A DNA stretch of 64,000 nt, taken from Mucilaginibacter sp. SG564 (lineage in GTDB: Bacteria; Bacteroidota; Bacteroidia; Sphingobacteriales; Sphingobacteriaceae). The notes under the pieces are model-generated. The model was not told the DNA's origin, searched no databases, and saw only the letters and a program-made list of their open reading frames with translations. The stretch is from contig NZ_JABGNA010000015.1 in assembly GCF_013149275.1 (NCBI RefSeq), positions 55,875 to 119,874 on the forward strand. The letters run 5' to 3'. The first letter of the stretch is position 1, and every line of letters begins with the position of its first letter. Made by a program: the position numbers and the translations under genes. Below are positions 17,550-25,222 of the stretch, piece by piece.

Positions 17550-17756
17550 ATGAAAACAGAATTTGGAAAATCTCTTTCGAGAGCAGAAATGAAAAATGTA
17601 ACGGGCGGTATTGGCCCTGATCAGGTATGGGTATTATGTAATGTAAATGGAGCAACGGTACGAGAAATATCAACCTGTACAGGTAATTGCGACGCTCATT
17701 GCACCACGGGTAGCTGGATTAGCTTTGCACCGGGATACACCTGTGCTTGTCCCTGA
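17550..17756 (+). CDS. Double-glycine leader, six-cysteine secreted peptide precursor (peptide A)
   Basis: 68 residues. Leader MKTEFGKSLSRAEMKNVTGG (residues 1-20) ends in GG, the cleavage site for peptidase-containing ABC exporters (bacteriocin-type and RiPP precursors). The core of about 48 residues has six cysteines (VLC, STC, GNC, AHC, YTCAC), compatible with three disulfides or thioethers. The leader matches that of the peptide at 48777 at most positions. No peptidase-ABC exporter, radical SAM or LanM-like enzyme lies nearby, so processing must act in trans. It is monocistronic, between an AT-rich upstream region and a strong terminator. Bacteriocin, signal or other function is unknown. 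Confidence 0.8.
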   Translation: MKTEFGKSLSRAEMKNVTGGIGPDQVWVLCNVNGATVREISTCTGNCDAHCTTGSWISFAPGYTCACP

Positions 17757-17800
17757 TCTATAAACGCCTTACCTGGAAACAGGTTTATTGGTAATCAATT

Positions 17801-17848
17801 ACAAAAACTAAAGCCTGATCAAATATTTGATCAGGCTTTAGTTTTTGT
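17801..17848. terminator. Bidirectional intrinsic terminator
   Basis: A 23-bp perfect stem with a TA loop, with an A run on one side and a T run on the other. It separates the peptide A gene from the convergent mlaF-like gene. Confidence 0.85.
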
Positions 17849-17880
17849 ATATCACTCGCGAAAATAATAATTCAGCCGGA

Positions 17881-18633
17881 TCAGAGCTTAGCTTTTGCAG
17901 CCTGCATGAATTTACTGGCGAATACAAAATCGTTCAGTTCCTGGTTATCGGTGTGGGCTATTTCTTTGTTGCTACCTTCCCACCATTTTTTACCCTGGTG
18001 TAAAAATATAATGTGATCGCCTATACCCATTACAGAGTTCATATCGTGGGTAACAATCACTGTTGTTATTTCATATTCCTCGGTCAGCTCGTTGATCAGC
18101 TCATCTATCAGGATGGATGTTTTAGGATCGAGGCCCGAGTTGGGTTCGTCCACAAACAAATATTTTGGCTGCATGGATATGGCACGGGCAATACCTACAC
18201 GTTTCTTCATACCACCCGAAAGTTCAGACGGGTATAATTTATTCTTGCCGGTTAAATTAACTCTTTCGAGGCAAAAATTGGCGCGATCGAGTTTTTCGGC
18301 TTTTGATTGATTGGTAAAAAGATTCAGCGGGAACATAATATTCTCTTCCACGGTCATGGAGTCAAATAATGCCGAATTTTGAAAAAGCATCCCGATTTTG
18401 GTACGGATAGGTACACGTTGCTCAAAATCCATATCGGTAAAATTCTCGCCGTCAAATATCACGTCGCCCTTGGTAGGGTCATGCAGGCCAACAATACATT
18501 TCAGCAAAGTGGTTTTTCCTGATCCTGAGCCGCCAATGATGAGGTTGTTTTTACCTGGTTGAAAAGTCGCGGTTATACCTTTTAGTACTTCGTTCTCGCC
18601 AAATGTTTTGTAGATATCTTTAATTTCGATCAT
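17881..18633 (-). CDS. mlaF: MlaF-type ABC transporter ATP-binding protein
   Basis: 250 residues from ATG at 18633; the longer frame adds 18 unlikely residues and MIEIKDIYKTFG is the usual N-terminus. Walker A GGSGSGKTT (34-42), Q85, signature LSGGM (138-142), Walker B YLFVDEP (158-164) and switch H196 are present. It matches ATPases of phospholipid (Mla/Ttg2) or toluene-tolerance-type importers, which move lipids between outer and inner membrane. It overlaps the 3' end of the permease gene by 4 bp (ATGA), so the two are translationally coupled. An MlaD (MCE) gene is not in the window. Confidence 0.92.
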   Translation of the reverse strand: MIEIKDIYKTFGENEVLKGITATFQPGKNNLIIGGSGSGKTTLLKCIVGLHDPTKGDVIFDGENFTDMDFEQRVPIRTKIGMLFQNSALFDSMTVEENIMFPLNLFTNQSKAEKLDRANFCLERVNLTGKNKLYPSELSGGMKKRVGIARAISMQPKYLFVDEPNSGLDPKTSILIDELINELTEEYEITTVIVTHDMNSVMGIGDHIIFLHQGKKWWEGSNKEIAHTDNQELNDFVFASKFMQAAKAKL

Positions 18634-19361
18634 AGTAGCAGGCGTGAAATAATAAGATCCACAAATAAGATCATAATACAGCTCCAAACAACACCACGGG
18701 TAGCCGACTGGCCAACTTCAAGCGAACCGCCATCGGTATAAAACCCCTGGTAAGAGCAAATAGAGGTAATGATGAATCCAAAAAATATAGCTTTAACCGC
18801 GCAAACGGTAACAATAAGCGGATTAAAACCATCCGTTAAGCCGGTTACATAATCGGCTGTTGATACATCGTTTGAGGCCGCGCAGGCGATATAGCCACCG
18901 GTTAAGCCTAAAATTACCGATACAATGACCAATAGGGGAATCATAGACACCCCGGCAATGATCTTTGGCGATATCAAATAGCCCGGTGCATTTACGCCCA
19001 TGATCTCCAGCGCGTCTATCTGTTCGGTTACGCGCATGGTGCCAATTTGCGAGGCCATACTGGAGCCCACCCGGCCTGCTAATACCAGCGCCGAGATAGT
19101 CGGACTAAACTCCAGGATGGTTGAATCGCGGGTGATACCGCCTACGATGGTTTTAGGAATAAAGTCGCTCACCAGCTGGAATGCGGTTTGAATAGTGGCC
19201 ACCGCGCCGATAAACACCGAAATAATAGCGATGATACCCAGTGAGCCTATACCCACCGAAACCATTTCACGCATTACCTCGCTCCAATAAACACTAAACT
19301 TTTCGGGCTTTCTGAAAGCTAAACGCAGCAGAAGAATGTATTTTCCTAAACTATGGAACAT
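18630..19361 (-). CDS. mlaE: MlaE-family phospholipid ABC transporter permease
   Basis: 243 residues with about 5-6 hydrophobic segments. MlaE (PF02405) hallmarks are FSPTISALVLAGRVGSSMAS, GTMRVTEQIDALEIMGVNAP, and a C-terminal ATRGVVWS block before the last helix. It is the inner-membrane core of the Mla complex and partners the MlaF ATPase that overlaps its end. No substrate-binding MCE protein is adjacent on either side, so it must be encoded elsewhere. Confidence 0.93.
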   Translation of the reverse strand: MFHSLGKYILLLRLAFRKPEKFSVYWSEVMREMVSVGIGSLGIIAIISVFIGAVATIQTAFQLVSDFIPKTIVGGITRDSTILEFSPTISALVLAGRVGSSMASQIGTMRVTEQIDALEIMGVNAPGYLISPKIIAGVSMIPLLVIVSVILGLTGGYIACAASNDVSTADYVTGLTDGFNPLIVTVCAVKAIFFGFIITSICSYQGFYTDGGSLEVGQSATRGVVWSCIMILFVDLIISRLLL

Positions 19362-19575
19362 TTGTTTTTATAAAAATCGGTTAAAAATACGTTTTTTACA
19401 TTAAGCTTTACCGCTTGTGCCTATTGAATTAATTTAAATATGCAATTTTATAAGCTATCAACTATCGCTTACGTAAATTCGGCCCATAAAGCTTCAGGCC
19501 TAATCAAAAAAATATGTCCCATATTTCCGGGGCGTTTTAAAAGAACACTTATTTAAATATATTATTATCATCATC

Positions 19576-20280
19576 ATGAAGAATGCGCTTATCACCGGTT
19601 CAACAAAAGGCATGGGCCGTGCCATTTCTATTTCGTTTGCTAATGAAGGATTGAACGTGGCAATTTGTTCTCGCAATGAGCAAGAATTATTAAAATTTAA
19701 GGATGAACTGCTGGCCATCAACCCATCTATCAAAGTTTTTGCCCAGGTTACCGATGGAAGTAAGAAAGCTGAATTACTCCAATTTGCTGCCGGCGCGCAA
19801 CAGGAATTAGGATTTATTGATGTGGTGGTAAACAGCCTGGGCATGTTTGCACCCGGCAGCATATTGGATGAAGCCGAGGGTGACTTTGAAAAACAACTGC
19901 ATACAAACCTGATGCCCACCTATGAGCTGTACCGTTATTTCGGTAAAACCATGATAGCTGCGCAAAAAGGACATTTTTTTAATATTTGTTCGGTAGCCTC
20001 GTTAAATCCTTTTCCGCAGGCTGGTACGTACAGTTTAACCAAATACGCGCTGTTGGGCCTCACCAAAGTAATGCGTTTGGAGATGCAGGAGCATGGTGTA
20101 AAGGTAACCGCGATAATTCCGGGATCGACATTAACGGATTCATGGAAAAACGAGGTGGTTGATAAAGATACCATGGTATTACCCCAGGATATCGCTTCAG
20201 CCATTATCAATATATACCGTATGAGCCACGGCGCTAATGTTGATGAAATGATCATTAAGCCTGCACCTGGTCAGTTGTAA
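19576..20280 (+). CDS. Short-chain dehydrogenase/reductase
   Basis: 234 residues. Classical SDR layout: cofactor motif TGSTKGMGRA (7-16), VNSLG at 86-90 in the NAG position, catalytic serine in ICSVAS (S140 or S143), Y153 and K157 (YSLTK). The basic residue R33 after the second strand suggests NADPH. The C-terminal IIPGSTLTDSW is typical of 3-ketoacyl-reductase-like members. The substrate is unknown. It is divergent from the mlaEF pair. Confidence 0.87.
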   Translation: MKNALITGSTKGMGRAISISFANEGLNVAICSRNEQELLKFKDELLAINPSIKVFAQVTDGSKKAELLQFAAGAQQELGFIDVVVNSLGMFAPGSILDEAEGDFEKQLHTNLMPTYELYRYFGKTMIAAQKGHFFNICSVASLNPFPQAGTYSLTKYALLGLTKVMRLEMQEHGVKVTAIIPGSTLTDSWKNEVVDKDTMVLPQDIASAIINIYRMSHGANVDEMIIKPAPGQL

Positions 20281-20287
20281 GTTTTAG

Positions 20288-20400
20288 TTGGTAGTTCATG
20301 GTTCATGGATCATAGTGGATGGAAATAGGTTATGGAAAACGGCCTAAGTTTATCTACACGCCAAAAACTATGATCCATGAACCATCAACTATGAACTACC
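20288..20400. repeat. Inverted quasi-repeat with GTTCATGG words
   Basis: The left arm 20288-20315 (GGTAGTTCATGGTTCATGGA and onward) is complementary to the right arm 20368-20400, apart from a short insertion in the right arm. Each arm is built of GTTCATGG/GATCATAG words. It lies downstream of the SDR gene and may fold at its 3' end. Confidence 0.7.
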
Positions 20401-20528
20401 GATCAACGAATTTCATCGGTGTTTTTAGGTGCTTTACCGAGAGTTTGACTGTGTTTACCTAATAGTATTACTGTAAAACATTTGTTGTTTGCACATTTGA
20501 ATTATAAAATCACTATTATTAATAAATT

Positions 20529-21128
20529 ATGGAAAAGAAACTTTATCGCGATGAACGCCGGAAGGTAATTGGCGGTGTTTGCGCGGGCTTAGCCGATTAT
20601 TTTGATCTCGATATAGCTATAGTACGGGCCCTGTTCCTGCTTACCTTTATATTCATGGGTACAGGTTTAATGGTTTACATTGTTTTATGGATAGTACTGC
20701 CAAAAAAATATCAGCAATACTTTAACCCTGGGGTTGATTACCGTGTACCTCCGCAGGACCCTTACAATCCGTTTGCCGCGGGCGTACCTCCTCAACAGGA
20801 TATGCCCTTTGGTGTACCACCCAAAAAAACGGGTTCAAAAACACCGGCGCTTATTATCGGTGTAATATTGATATTTATAGGTGCATCATTTCTGTTGCAT
20901 GAGTTACACCTGTTCAGATTTTGGCATTTTGGTAAATTATGGCCGGTAGTTTTAGTAGGAGGAGGCTTAGCCCTGATGGCATCTGGCAACAAAAAGAAAC
21001 CCTGGGAAGATGATTATAACCCAACCGGCACCGGAACCCAGGAGGAGGTAAAGGATGATACTTTGAATAAAGAAGATCATGCCGCTCCGGAAAACGATGG
21101 CTTAAAAGATAATCCACCAACTGTATAA
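20529..21128 (+). CDS. PspC domain protein
   Basis: 199 residues. Residues 1-60 form a PspC domain (KLYRDERRKVIGGVCAGLAD, then DIAIVRALFLL with one membrane helix to VLWIVLPKKY). A Pro-rich linker (about 70-105) leads to a LiaF/LiaI-like double-helix segment (IIGVILIFIGASFLL and WPVVLVGGGLALMAS) and an acidic tail. PspC proteins act in phage-shock/envelope-stress responses. The next gene also starts with the LiaI-LiaF-like segment, so the two probably form one membrane-stress operon. No PspA is nearby. Confidence 0.87.
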   Translation: MEKKLYRDERRKVIGGVCAGLADYFDLDIAIVRALFLLTFIFMGTGLMVYIVLWIVLPKKYQQYFNPGVDYRVPPQDPYNPFAAGVPPQQDMPFGVPPKKTGSKTPALIIGVILIFIGASFLLHELHLFRFWHFGKLWPVVLVGGGLALMASGNKKKPWEDDYNPTGTGTQEEVKDDTLNKEDHAAPENDGLKDNPPTV

Positions 21129-21210
21129 CAGGAGTTTGTTATTAAACCGTTATGATCTGCAAAGATCAACGTAGGGGTTATATCAGCTTCACAAAATAAA
21201 AATTACTAAA

Positions 21211-22209
21211 ATGAGAAACGATAGATTAGTTCCGGGCGCTATCCTGGTATGCATAGGGGCCATATTTTTGCTCAATAACTTTGGGTATATAGACTTCCAT
21301 TGGATGAATGTACTACACCTTTGGCCTATATTTTTGATCATGGGTGGTGTTAACCTTGTTTTTGCGGGTAACCGCACCATATGGGCCACTGTATTGAAAT
21401 TAGGCGTGGTTATCCTGGGCTTCGGCTTGCTTATGTTTGGGCATTTCGATAATTACAGATTTTGGCCTAATCATTATAATTTTCGTTATAATGATGATAA
21501 GAATGACGACGATGATGACGACGACAGCGATAGCACCAGCAGCGTAGGCCATGGTGTGGTTAAAGTATCAGGCAGTAGTGTTTTTAATAAAGAATACGCA
21601 CCAGATGCTAAACTGGCCCGTTTAAACATCAGCGGCGGTGGTACTACCTATACTTTGAATGATACCACCAATCAGCTTTTTAAAGCCGAAACCAAAGAGT
21701 TTTATGGCAGCAAATATGAGTTTACTTCCAGCAAAACCGATTCAATGTACGTGGTAAACCTACACCTGCGCAATGACAAGGGTTGGCATATTGATAGCGA
21801 CGAAGATAAAGACAAAGCCAACCGGGCCGATATTAAATTGAACCCTAACCCGGTATGGGATGTTAATGTTGAGACCGGTGCCACAAAACTTAATTTCGAC
21901 CTGAGCAAATTCAAAATAAAAAACTTAACTTTAAAGGGAGGCGCCGCATCATTTGATGTGAAACTGGGCAGCCCGCTGGCAACAACCAATGTTGAGGTAG
22001 CAACCGGTGTATCAGAAGTAAAGATTAATGTGCCAAAAGACGCGGCCTGCAGCATCCGCACCAACTCAGGCTTGTCATCAAGCGATTTTGATGGCTTTGA
22101 TAAAAAAGATGACAACCGGTACGAAACCCCAGGGTTTGATGCCGCTAAAAACAAAATATACATCCACATGACTGGTGGTGTATCTGATTTTAAAGTAACA
22201 AGGTATTAA
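21211..22209 (+). CDS. LiaF-like membrane protein with C-terminal adhesin/toast-rack-type domain
   Basis: 332 residues. The N-terminal LiaI-LiaF-like membrane region (about 7-85: VPGAILVCIGAIFLLNNFG, LWPIFLIMGGVNLVF and a third helix) is followed by an acidic linker with seven consecutive Asp (near residue 100), then a repetitive beta-strand region (about 110-332) with alternating LNISGGGTTYTL and LTLKGGAASFDVKLGS strands ending SDFKVTRY. This resembles the beta-helical toast-rack domain of cell-wall-stress sensors. It follows the PspC gene by 82 bp. Role in envelope-stress sensing is inferred. Confidence 0.82.
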   Translation: MRNDRLVPGAILVCIGAIFLLNNFGYIDFHWMNVLHLWPIFLIMGGVNLVFAGNRTIWATVLKLGVVILGFGLLMFGHFDNYRFWPNHYNFRYNDDKNDDDDDDDSDSTSSVGHGVVKVSGSSVFNKEYAPDAKLARLNISGGGTTYTLNDTTNQLFKAETKEFYGSKYEFTSSKTDSMYVVNLHLRNDKGWHIDSDEDKDKANRADIKLNPNPVWDVNVETGATKLNFDLSKFKIKNLTLKGGAASFDVKLGSPLATTNVEVATGVSEVKINVPKDAACSIRTNSGLSSSDFDGFDKKDDNRYETPGFDAAKNKIYIHMTGGVSDFKVTRY

Positions 22210-22253
22210 TTACCCAACCGATACCGGGACAGTATATCTATAATAAATTTTAC

Positions 22254-22287
22254 AAGCCGCTTCATGATCATTATGGAGCGGCTTTTT
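22254..22287 (+). terminator. Intrinsic terminator after the LiaF-like gene
   Basis: Stem AAGCCGCT with its complement plus further pairs, closed by a short loop and followed by a T7 run. Confidence 0.75.
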
Positions 22288-22293
22288 TATGAT

Positions 22294-22416
22294 CCAAAAA
22301 GTGGGTTTACATGGTTTACATATTTTATGGTTTGCATTTTTATATATAATTGATATTCAATGTTTTGTGTTTATTTTTCATCAAAAAGTGGGTTTACACT
22401 GTAAACCCACTTTTTG
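22294..22416. repeat. Three copies of AAAAAGTGGGTTTACA, two as a palindrome
   Basis: One direct copy at 22295-22310, then a perfect inverted pair at 22382-22416 (CAAAAAGTGGGTTTAC, then CT, then its complement and G). Together with flanking AT-rich DNA it fills the 390-bp gap before the next gene. It may be a terminator remnant or a binding site; no function is known. Confidence 0.65.
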
Positions 22417-22599
22417 TACTATCAAAGCATGGTAAACTAATCCCAGCACTTTACATTTCGACGCTATCTTTCAATTATGCCTTTTGGTCAGTCTCAACTC
22501 ACCTTTTTGTCATTAATTGTAAAAACATGCTTAAAAGTGTTAAATGCAAAACCATTATTGAAAAAAATAGGTTTAATTTACAGCTTAATTGATCTGCAT

Positions 22600-23304
22600 A
22601 TGAGACCTAAATACTTGATAATATTTTCCGCCCTTTTTATCACGGGTACCGTTAACGCTCAAAGCGTGTTAAAGGGCACTGTGTACGAAGCCGGTAAAAA
22701 CAACCGGATGCCCAATGTTTTTATAAGAGACGATAACAGCAAAAAACAAATAACCATTACCGACGACAAAGGTAATTTTCAAATAAACACCGAAACCGGC
22801 CATACGCTGATATTTGATTCTCCCGGCTATATATCTGATACCTTATATGTAACTAATCTTTCGCCAAAAAGGGTAGAAATGGTAACTAAAACCATCTCCC
22901 TGCGTCAGGTTAATATCACCTCAACCAGGGCCTCGTTTGATGCGCATAAAGAATACCCCGAGGTTTATACCCGCAGCAAGGTCTATCCGCTATCGCCATC
23001 ATCATGGTTTAGTAAGGATGCCCGTGATGCCCGCCGCCTGAAAAAGTATTTTAAGCGTGAAGAGGAAGAACGCCACGTGGATGAGGTATTTAATGTTACC
23101 TATGTAGAGAGCCTGGTGCCCTTACGCGGTCAGGATCTTGAAAACTTCATGACCCTTTACCGCCCAACTTATGCTTTCCTGAAAAATAACAATGGCGAAT
23201 CACTCACCGTATATATCAACGATTCTTATAAGAAGTTTATGGCCTTGCCTGCAGATAAACGTACGTTGCCAAGTTTGCCAAATACCGGTAAAACATTGCA
23301 GTAG
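22600..23304 (+). CDS. Exported protein with CarboxypepD_reg-like domain
   Basis: 234 residues from ATG at 22600, which gives a clean signal peptide (MRPKYLIIFSALFITGTVNA, then QS). The longer frame from 22477 places the signal 41 residues inside and is rejected. Residues 22-105 form a CarboxypepD_reg-like beta-sandwich (LKGTVYEAGKNNRMPNVFI to ISLRQVNIT), as in SusC N-termini but without a barrel. The rest is basic/acidic (KREEEERHVDEV) and conserved only within Bacteroidota as far as I recall. Function unknown, periplasmic. Confidence 0.8.
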   Translation: MRPKYLIIFSALFITGTVNAQSVLKGTVYEAGKNNRMPNVFIRDDNSKKQITITDDKGNFQINTETGHTLIFDSPGYISDTLYVTNLSPKRVEMVTKTISLRQVNITSTRASFDAHKEYPEVYTRSKVYPLSPSSWFSKDARDARRLKKYFKREEEERHVDEVFNVTYVESLVPLRGQDLENFMTLYRPTYAFLKNNNGESLTVYINDSYKKFMALPADKRTLPSLPNTGKTLQ

Positions 23305-23309
23305 GCGCT

Positions 23310-23332
23310 TTGCAGTGGGTAGTTGGCAGTTT
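23310..23332. repeat. Short GCAGTGGGTAGTTGGCAGT tract
   Basis: Two imperfect GCAGTGGGTAGTTG words just after the stop codon of the preceding gene; same style as the other quasi-tandem tracts. Confidence 0.4.
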
Positions 23333-23410
23333 ACCGATTTTTTGCGGACTTACGAAGCTTTTAAAACTTCGTAAGTTTATCTCATAGTTAATAAAAATCA
23401 TCAGAAAATA

Positions 23411-24034
23411 TCAGTCTGCATAAACTTCTGTATCGCCTGATATTATTTTTTGATAGAGCAGTTCTATCTGGCTTTTAAGTATACGGTCTTCCGATAGCTC
23501 GGGTAACTGATTAATATCAAAATATTGTACATCGAGCACATCGAAACCTTTATTTAAGGTTGATGACAAGGCTTTGCAATAAAATACCATTTTATATACA
23601 TAAAAAGGTTGTGGGGGGTGAGGGTGCATTTTTTTATCAAATACAGCCATTAACCTTTCTGGCACCACATCGAGCCCGGTTTCTTCCTGGAATTCTTTAA
23701 CGATCACTTCTTTCGGGCTGTAGCCTATATCACCCCATCCACCGGGTAACGACCATTTACCATCGGTGCTTTCACGAGCCAGTAATATTTTGTTATCGGT
23801 CGACAACAGGATGCCCCTGATATCAACCTTAGCTGTCGGGTAATCAATAGCTTGCGGAAAATATATGCTGATACTTTCTTCCCCATAGCCCGAAACCTCA
23901 TCAAGCATCTGGGTGCTGATGTGTCTTAGTTCGGTGTAACGTTCTATATCATATTCATTTTTGGCGTATAAAAGGCCTGTATCGGCAACTGATCTTAGTT
24001 GGGTAATGAGGGATAAAAGAGAGCTGTTATTCAT
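23411..24034 (-). CDS. Nudix hydrolase with N-terminal helical domain
   Basis: 207 residues. Residues 1-60 form the helical Nudix_N-type domain (LITQLRSVADTGLLYAKNEYDIERY), and residues 65-190 the Nudix fold with PGGWGDIGYSPKEVIVKEFQEETGL split across the box. The catalytic REUXEE core reads KEFQEE, and the usual Glu of GX5E is Tyr, so two box positions deviate while the metal-binding EE pair remains. Relatives are ADP-ribose or nucleoside-diphosphate hydrolases; the substrate is open. Confidence 0.87.
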   Translation of the reverse strand: MNNSSLLSLITQLRSVADTGLLYAKNEYDIERYTELRHISTQMLDEVSGYGEESISIYFPQAIDYPTAKVDIRGILLSTDNKILLARESTDGKWSLPGGWGDIGYSPKEVIVKEFQEETGLDVVPERLMAVFDKKMHPHPPQPFYVYKMVFYCKALSSTLNKGFDVLDVQYFDINQLPELSEDRILKSQIELLYQKIISGDTEVYAD

Positions 24035-24061
24035 AATGGGGCAAAAAGTACAAAGAATAAA

Positions 24062-24161
24062 TTGTCATCCCGAATTTATTTCGGGATCCCACGTGTATAG
24101 TAGAGAATATACAAAGTATAACCTTGCCCGTGGGATGTTGAAACAAGTTCAACATGACAGA
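24062..24161. repeat. Inverted repeat with TGTCAT ends and nested hairpins
   Basis: The arms 24064-24094 and about 24129-24159 share outer TGTCAT and inner ATCCCACG blocks. Each arm is itself a small hairpin (CCCGAA/TTCGGG on the left, TTGAA/TTCAA on the right), and the substituted bases co-vary so that pairing is kept. Confidence 0.7.
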
Positions 24162-24192
24162 GTGGTCTTAGGTTAAAATAAACTACCCTACT

Positions 24193-24278
24193 GCCGTTGT
24201 TGGTGTTGTCACCAACAACAATCTGCACGAGTAATTAACCAGTACGTATAATGTTGGTGACAACACCAACATTGGCGG
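24193..24278. repeat. Nested inverted repeat built on GTTGGTGTTGTCACCAAC
   Basis: Left arm 24193-24218 and right arm 24250-24278 are complementary, and each arm is also a self-palindrome (GTTGGTG/CACCAAC). Together with the TGTCAT element before it and a lone half-arm at about 24315-24341, it fills the 323-bp gap between the Nudix gene and the next gene. Confidence 0.7.
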
Positions 24279-24357
24279 CGGAAGATATGCAAAGCCTTAA
24301 AGCAGATCCTTCGTTCCTCAGGATGACAAATTAGGGCGATTGTCAAATCAAATAAAA

Positions 24358-25089
24358 CTATCCCCTGCCTAACAGTTCATCCAGTTTATTGCGTTCTGTT
24401 TGCAGCTCGCGGGCCAGTTTCTTTTCTTTTTCGTTGGCTTTTGATTTGTAGGCTTTGTACTCTTCATCAAGCTCCTCGTACAGTTTTATGCGGTATTTAG
24501 CTTCACGGCTATGCGCGCCCGAGCGGGCAATAACAACGGTGGCTATAACACCAAATGCAATAACCAGCCCCCACATCAATAAATTATATGATGATTTGGT
24601 AAGCGAAATACCCAGAAGGTTTATTTCATCGCGCTTGGCATTTGATTCAGAAAGCGTCTGATCCTTGGTACTTACGTCTGTTTTAAGGCTATTGATATCT
24701 TTAGTTTGTGCCGCTAGTTTTGATTGTGCTTCGGCCAGTTTGCGCCTTTCCGAATTCAATGTATCGCGCATGTTTTTCCAAAGGGCCGATGCCAGTGGTT
24801 CCTGGTAATGGTATAATTTGCTGATCAGGTATTTATACTGACCATTAAGCGATTTATCTTTTTCCAATGCAGAGTCGGCTGCGGCTGCTTTAGGCTGTGT
24901 ATATTTATAAGCTGTAGCGGTAGGTACAGGAGGTTTTACAACAGCAGGTTTTAAAGTACTGGCCGGTTTCTGGGTAGCAGGTTTTACTACACCTGTTTTT
25001 TTTACGGTATCCTGGGCAAATCCCACGTTGATACTGCTGAAAAAAACGACTATCAAAATACCGGTACTGAATAAAAAATGCTTGCTCAT
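24358..25089 (-). CDS. Uncharacterised membrane-anchored coiled-coil protein
   Basis: 243 residues. Signal peptide (about 1-25, VGFAQ), a Lys/Pro/Thr/Ala-rich linker (about 28-75), a helical coiled-coil segment (about 105-155, NSERRKLAEAQSKLAAQTKD), one transmembrane helix (about 170-187, YNLLMWGLVIAFGVIATVV) and a second charged coiled coil to the end (ELDEEYKAYKSKANEKEKK). I do not recognise a family. The layout suggests a cell-envelope scaffold with periplasmic and cytoplasmic coiled coils. Confidence 0.75.
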   Translation of the reverse strand: MSKHFLFSTGILIVVFFSSINVGFAQDTVKKTGVVKPATQKPASTLKPAVVKPPVPTATAYKYTQPKAAAADSALEKDKSLNGQYKYLISKLYHYQEPLASALWKNMRDTLNSERRKLAEAQSKLAAQTKDINSLKTDVSTKDQTLSESNAKRDEINLLGISLTKSSYNLLMWGLVIAFGVIATVVIARSGAHSREAKYRIKLYEELDEEYKAYKSKANEKEKKLARELQTERNKLDELLGRG

Positions 25090-25191
25090 TAGATGTAAAA
25101 TTAGGTATCCTATGTTAACAAAATAGGGTACTTATTGGTTTTATTTATAATATCCCAAAGGTTTGCAGGGGCTAATGTAAGGTTTCATACG

Positions 25192-25199
25192 TAATTTTG
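25192..25199 (+). promoter_or_regulatory. Promoter -7 element TAATTTTG
   Basis: Exact match to the Bacteroidota TAnnTTTG box, 24 bp before the prephenate-dehydrogenase-like gene. A TTTG at 25162-25165 is 26 bp upstream, a little further than the usual 19. Confidence 0.4.
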
Positions 25200-25222
25200 C
25201 TACTCATGGTTATATTAGCGGC

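Noticed and set aside
22477..22599. N-terminal extension of the CarboxypepD_reg-like protein
   Set aside because: It would bury the signal peptide 41 residues inside the protein.
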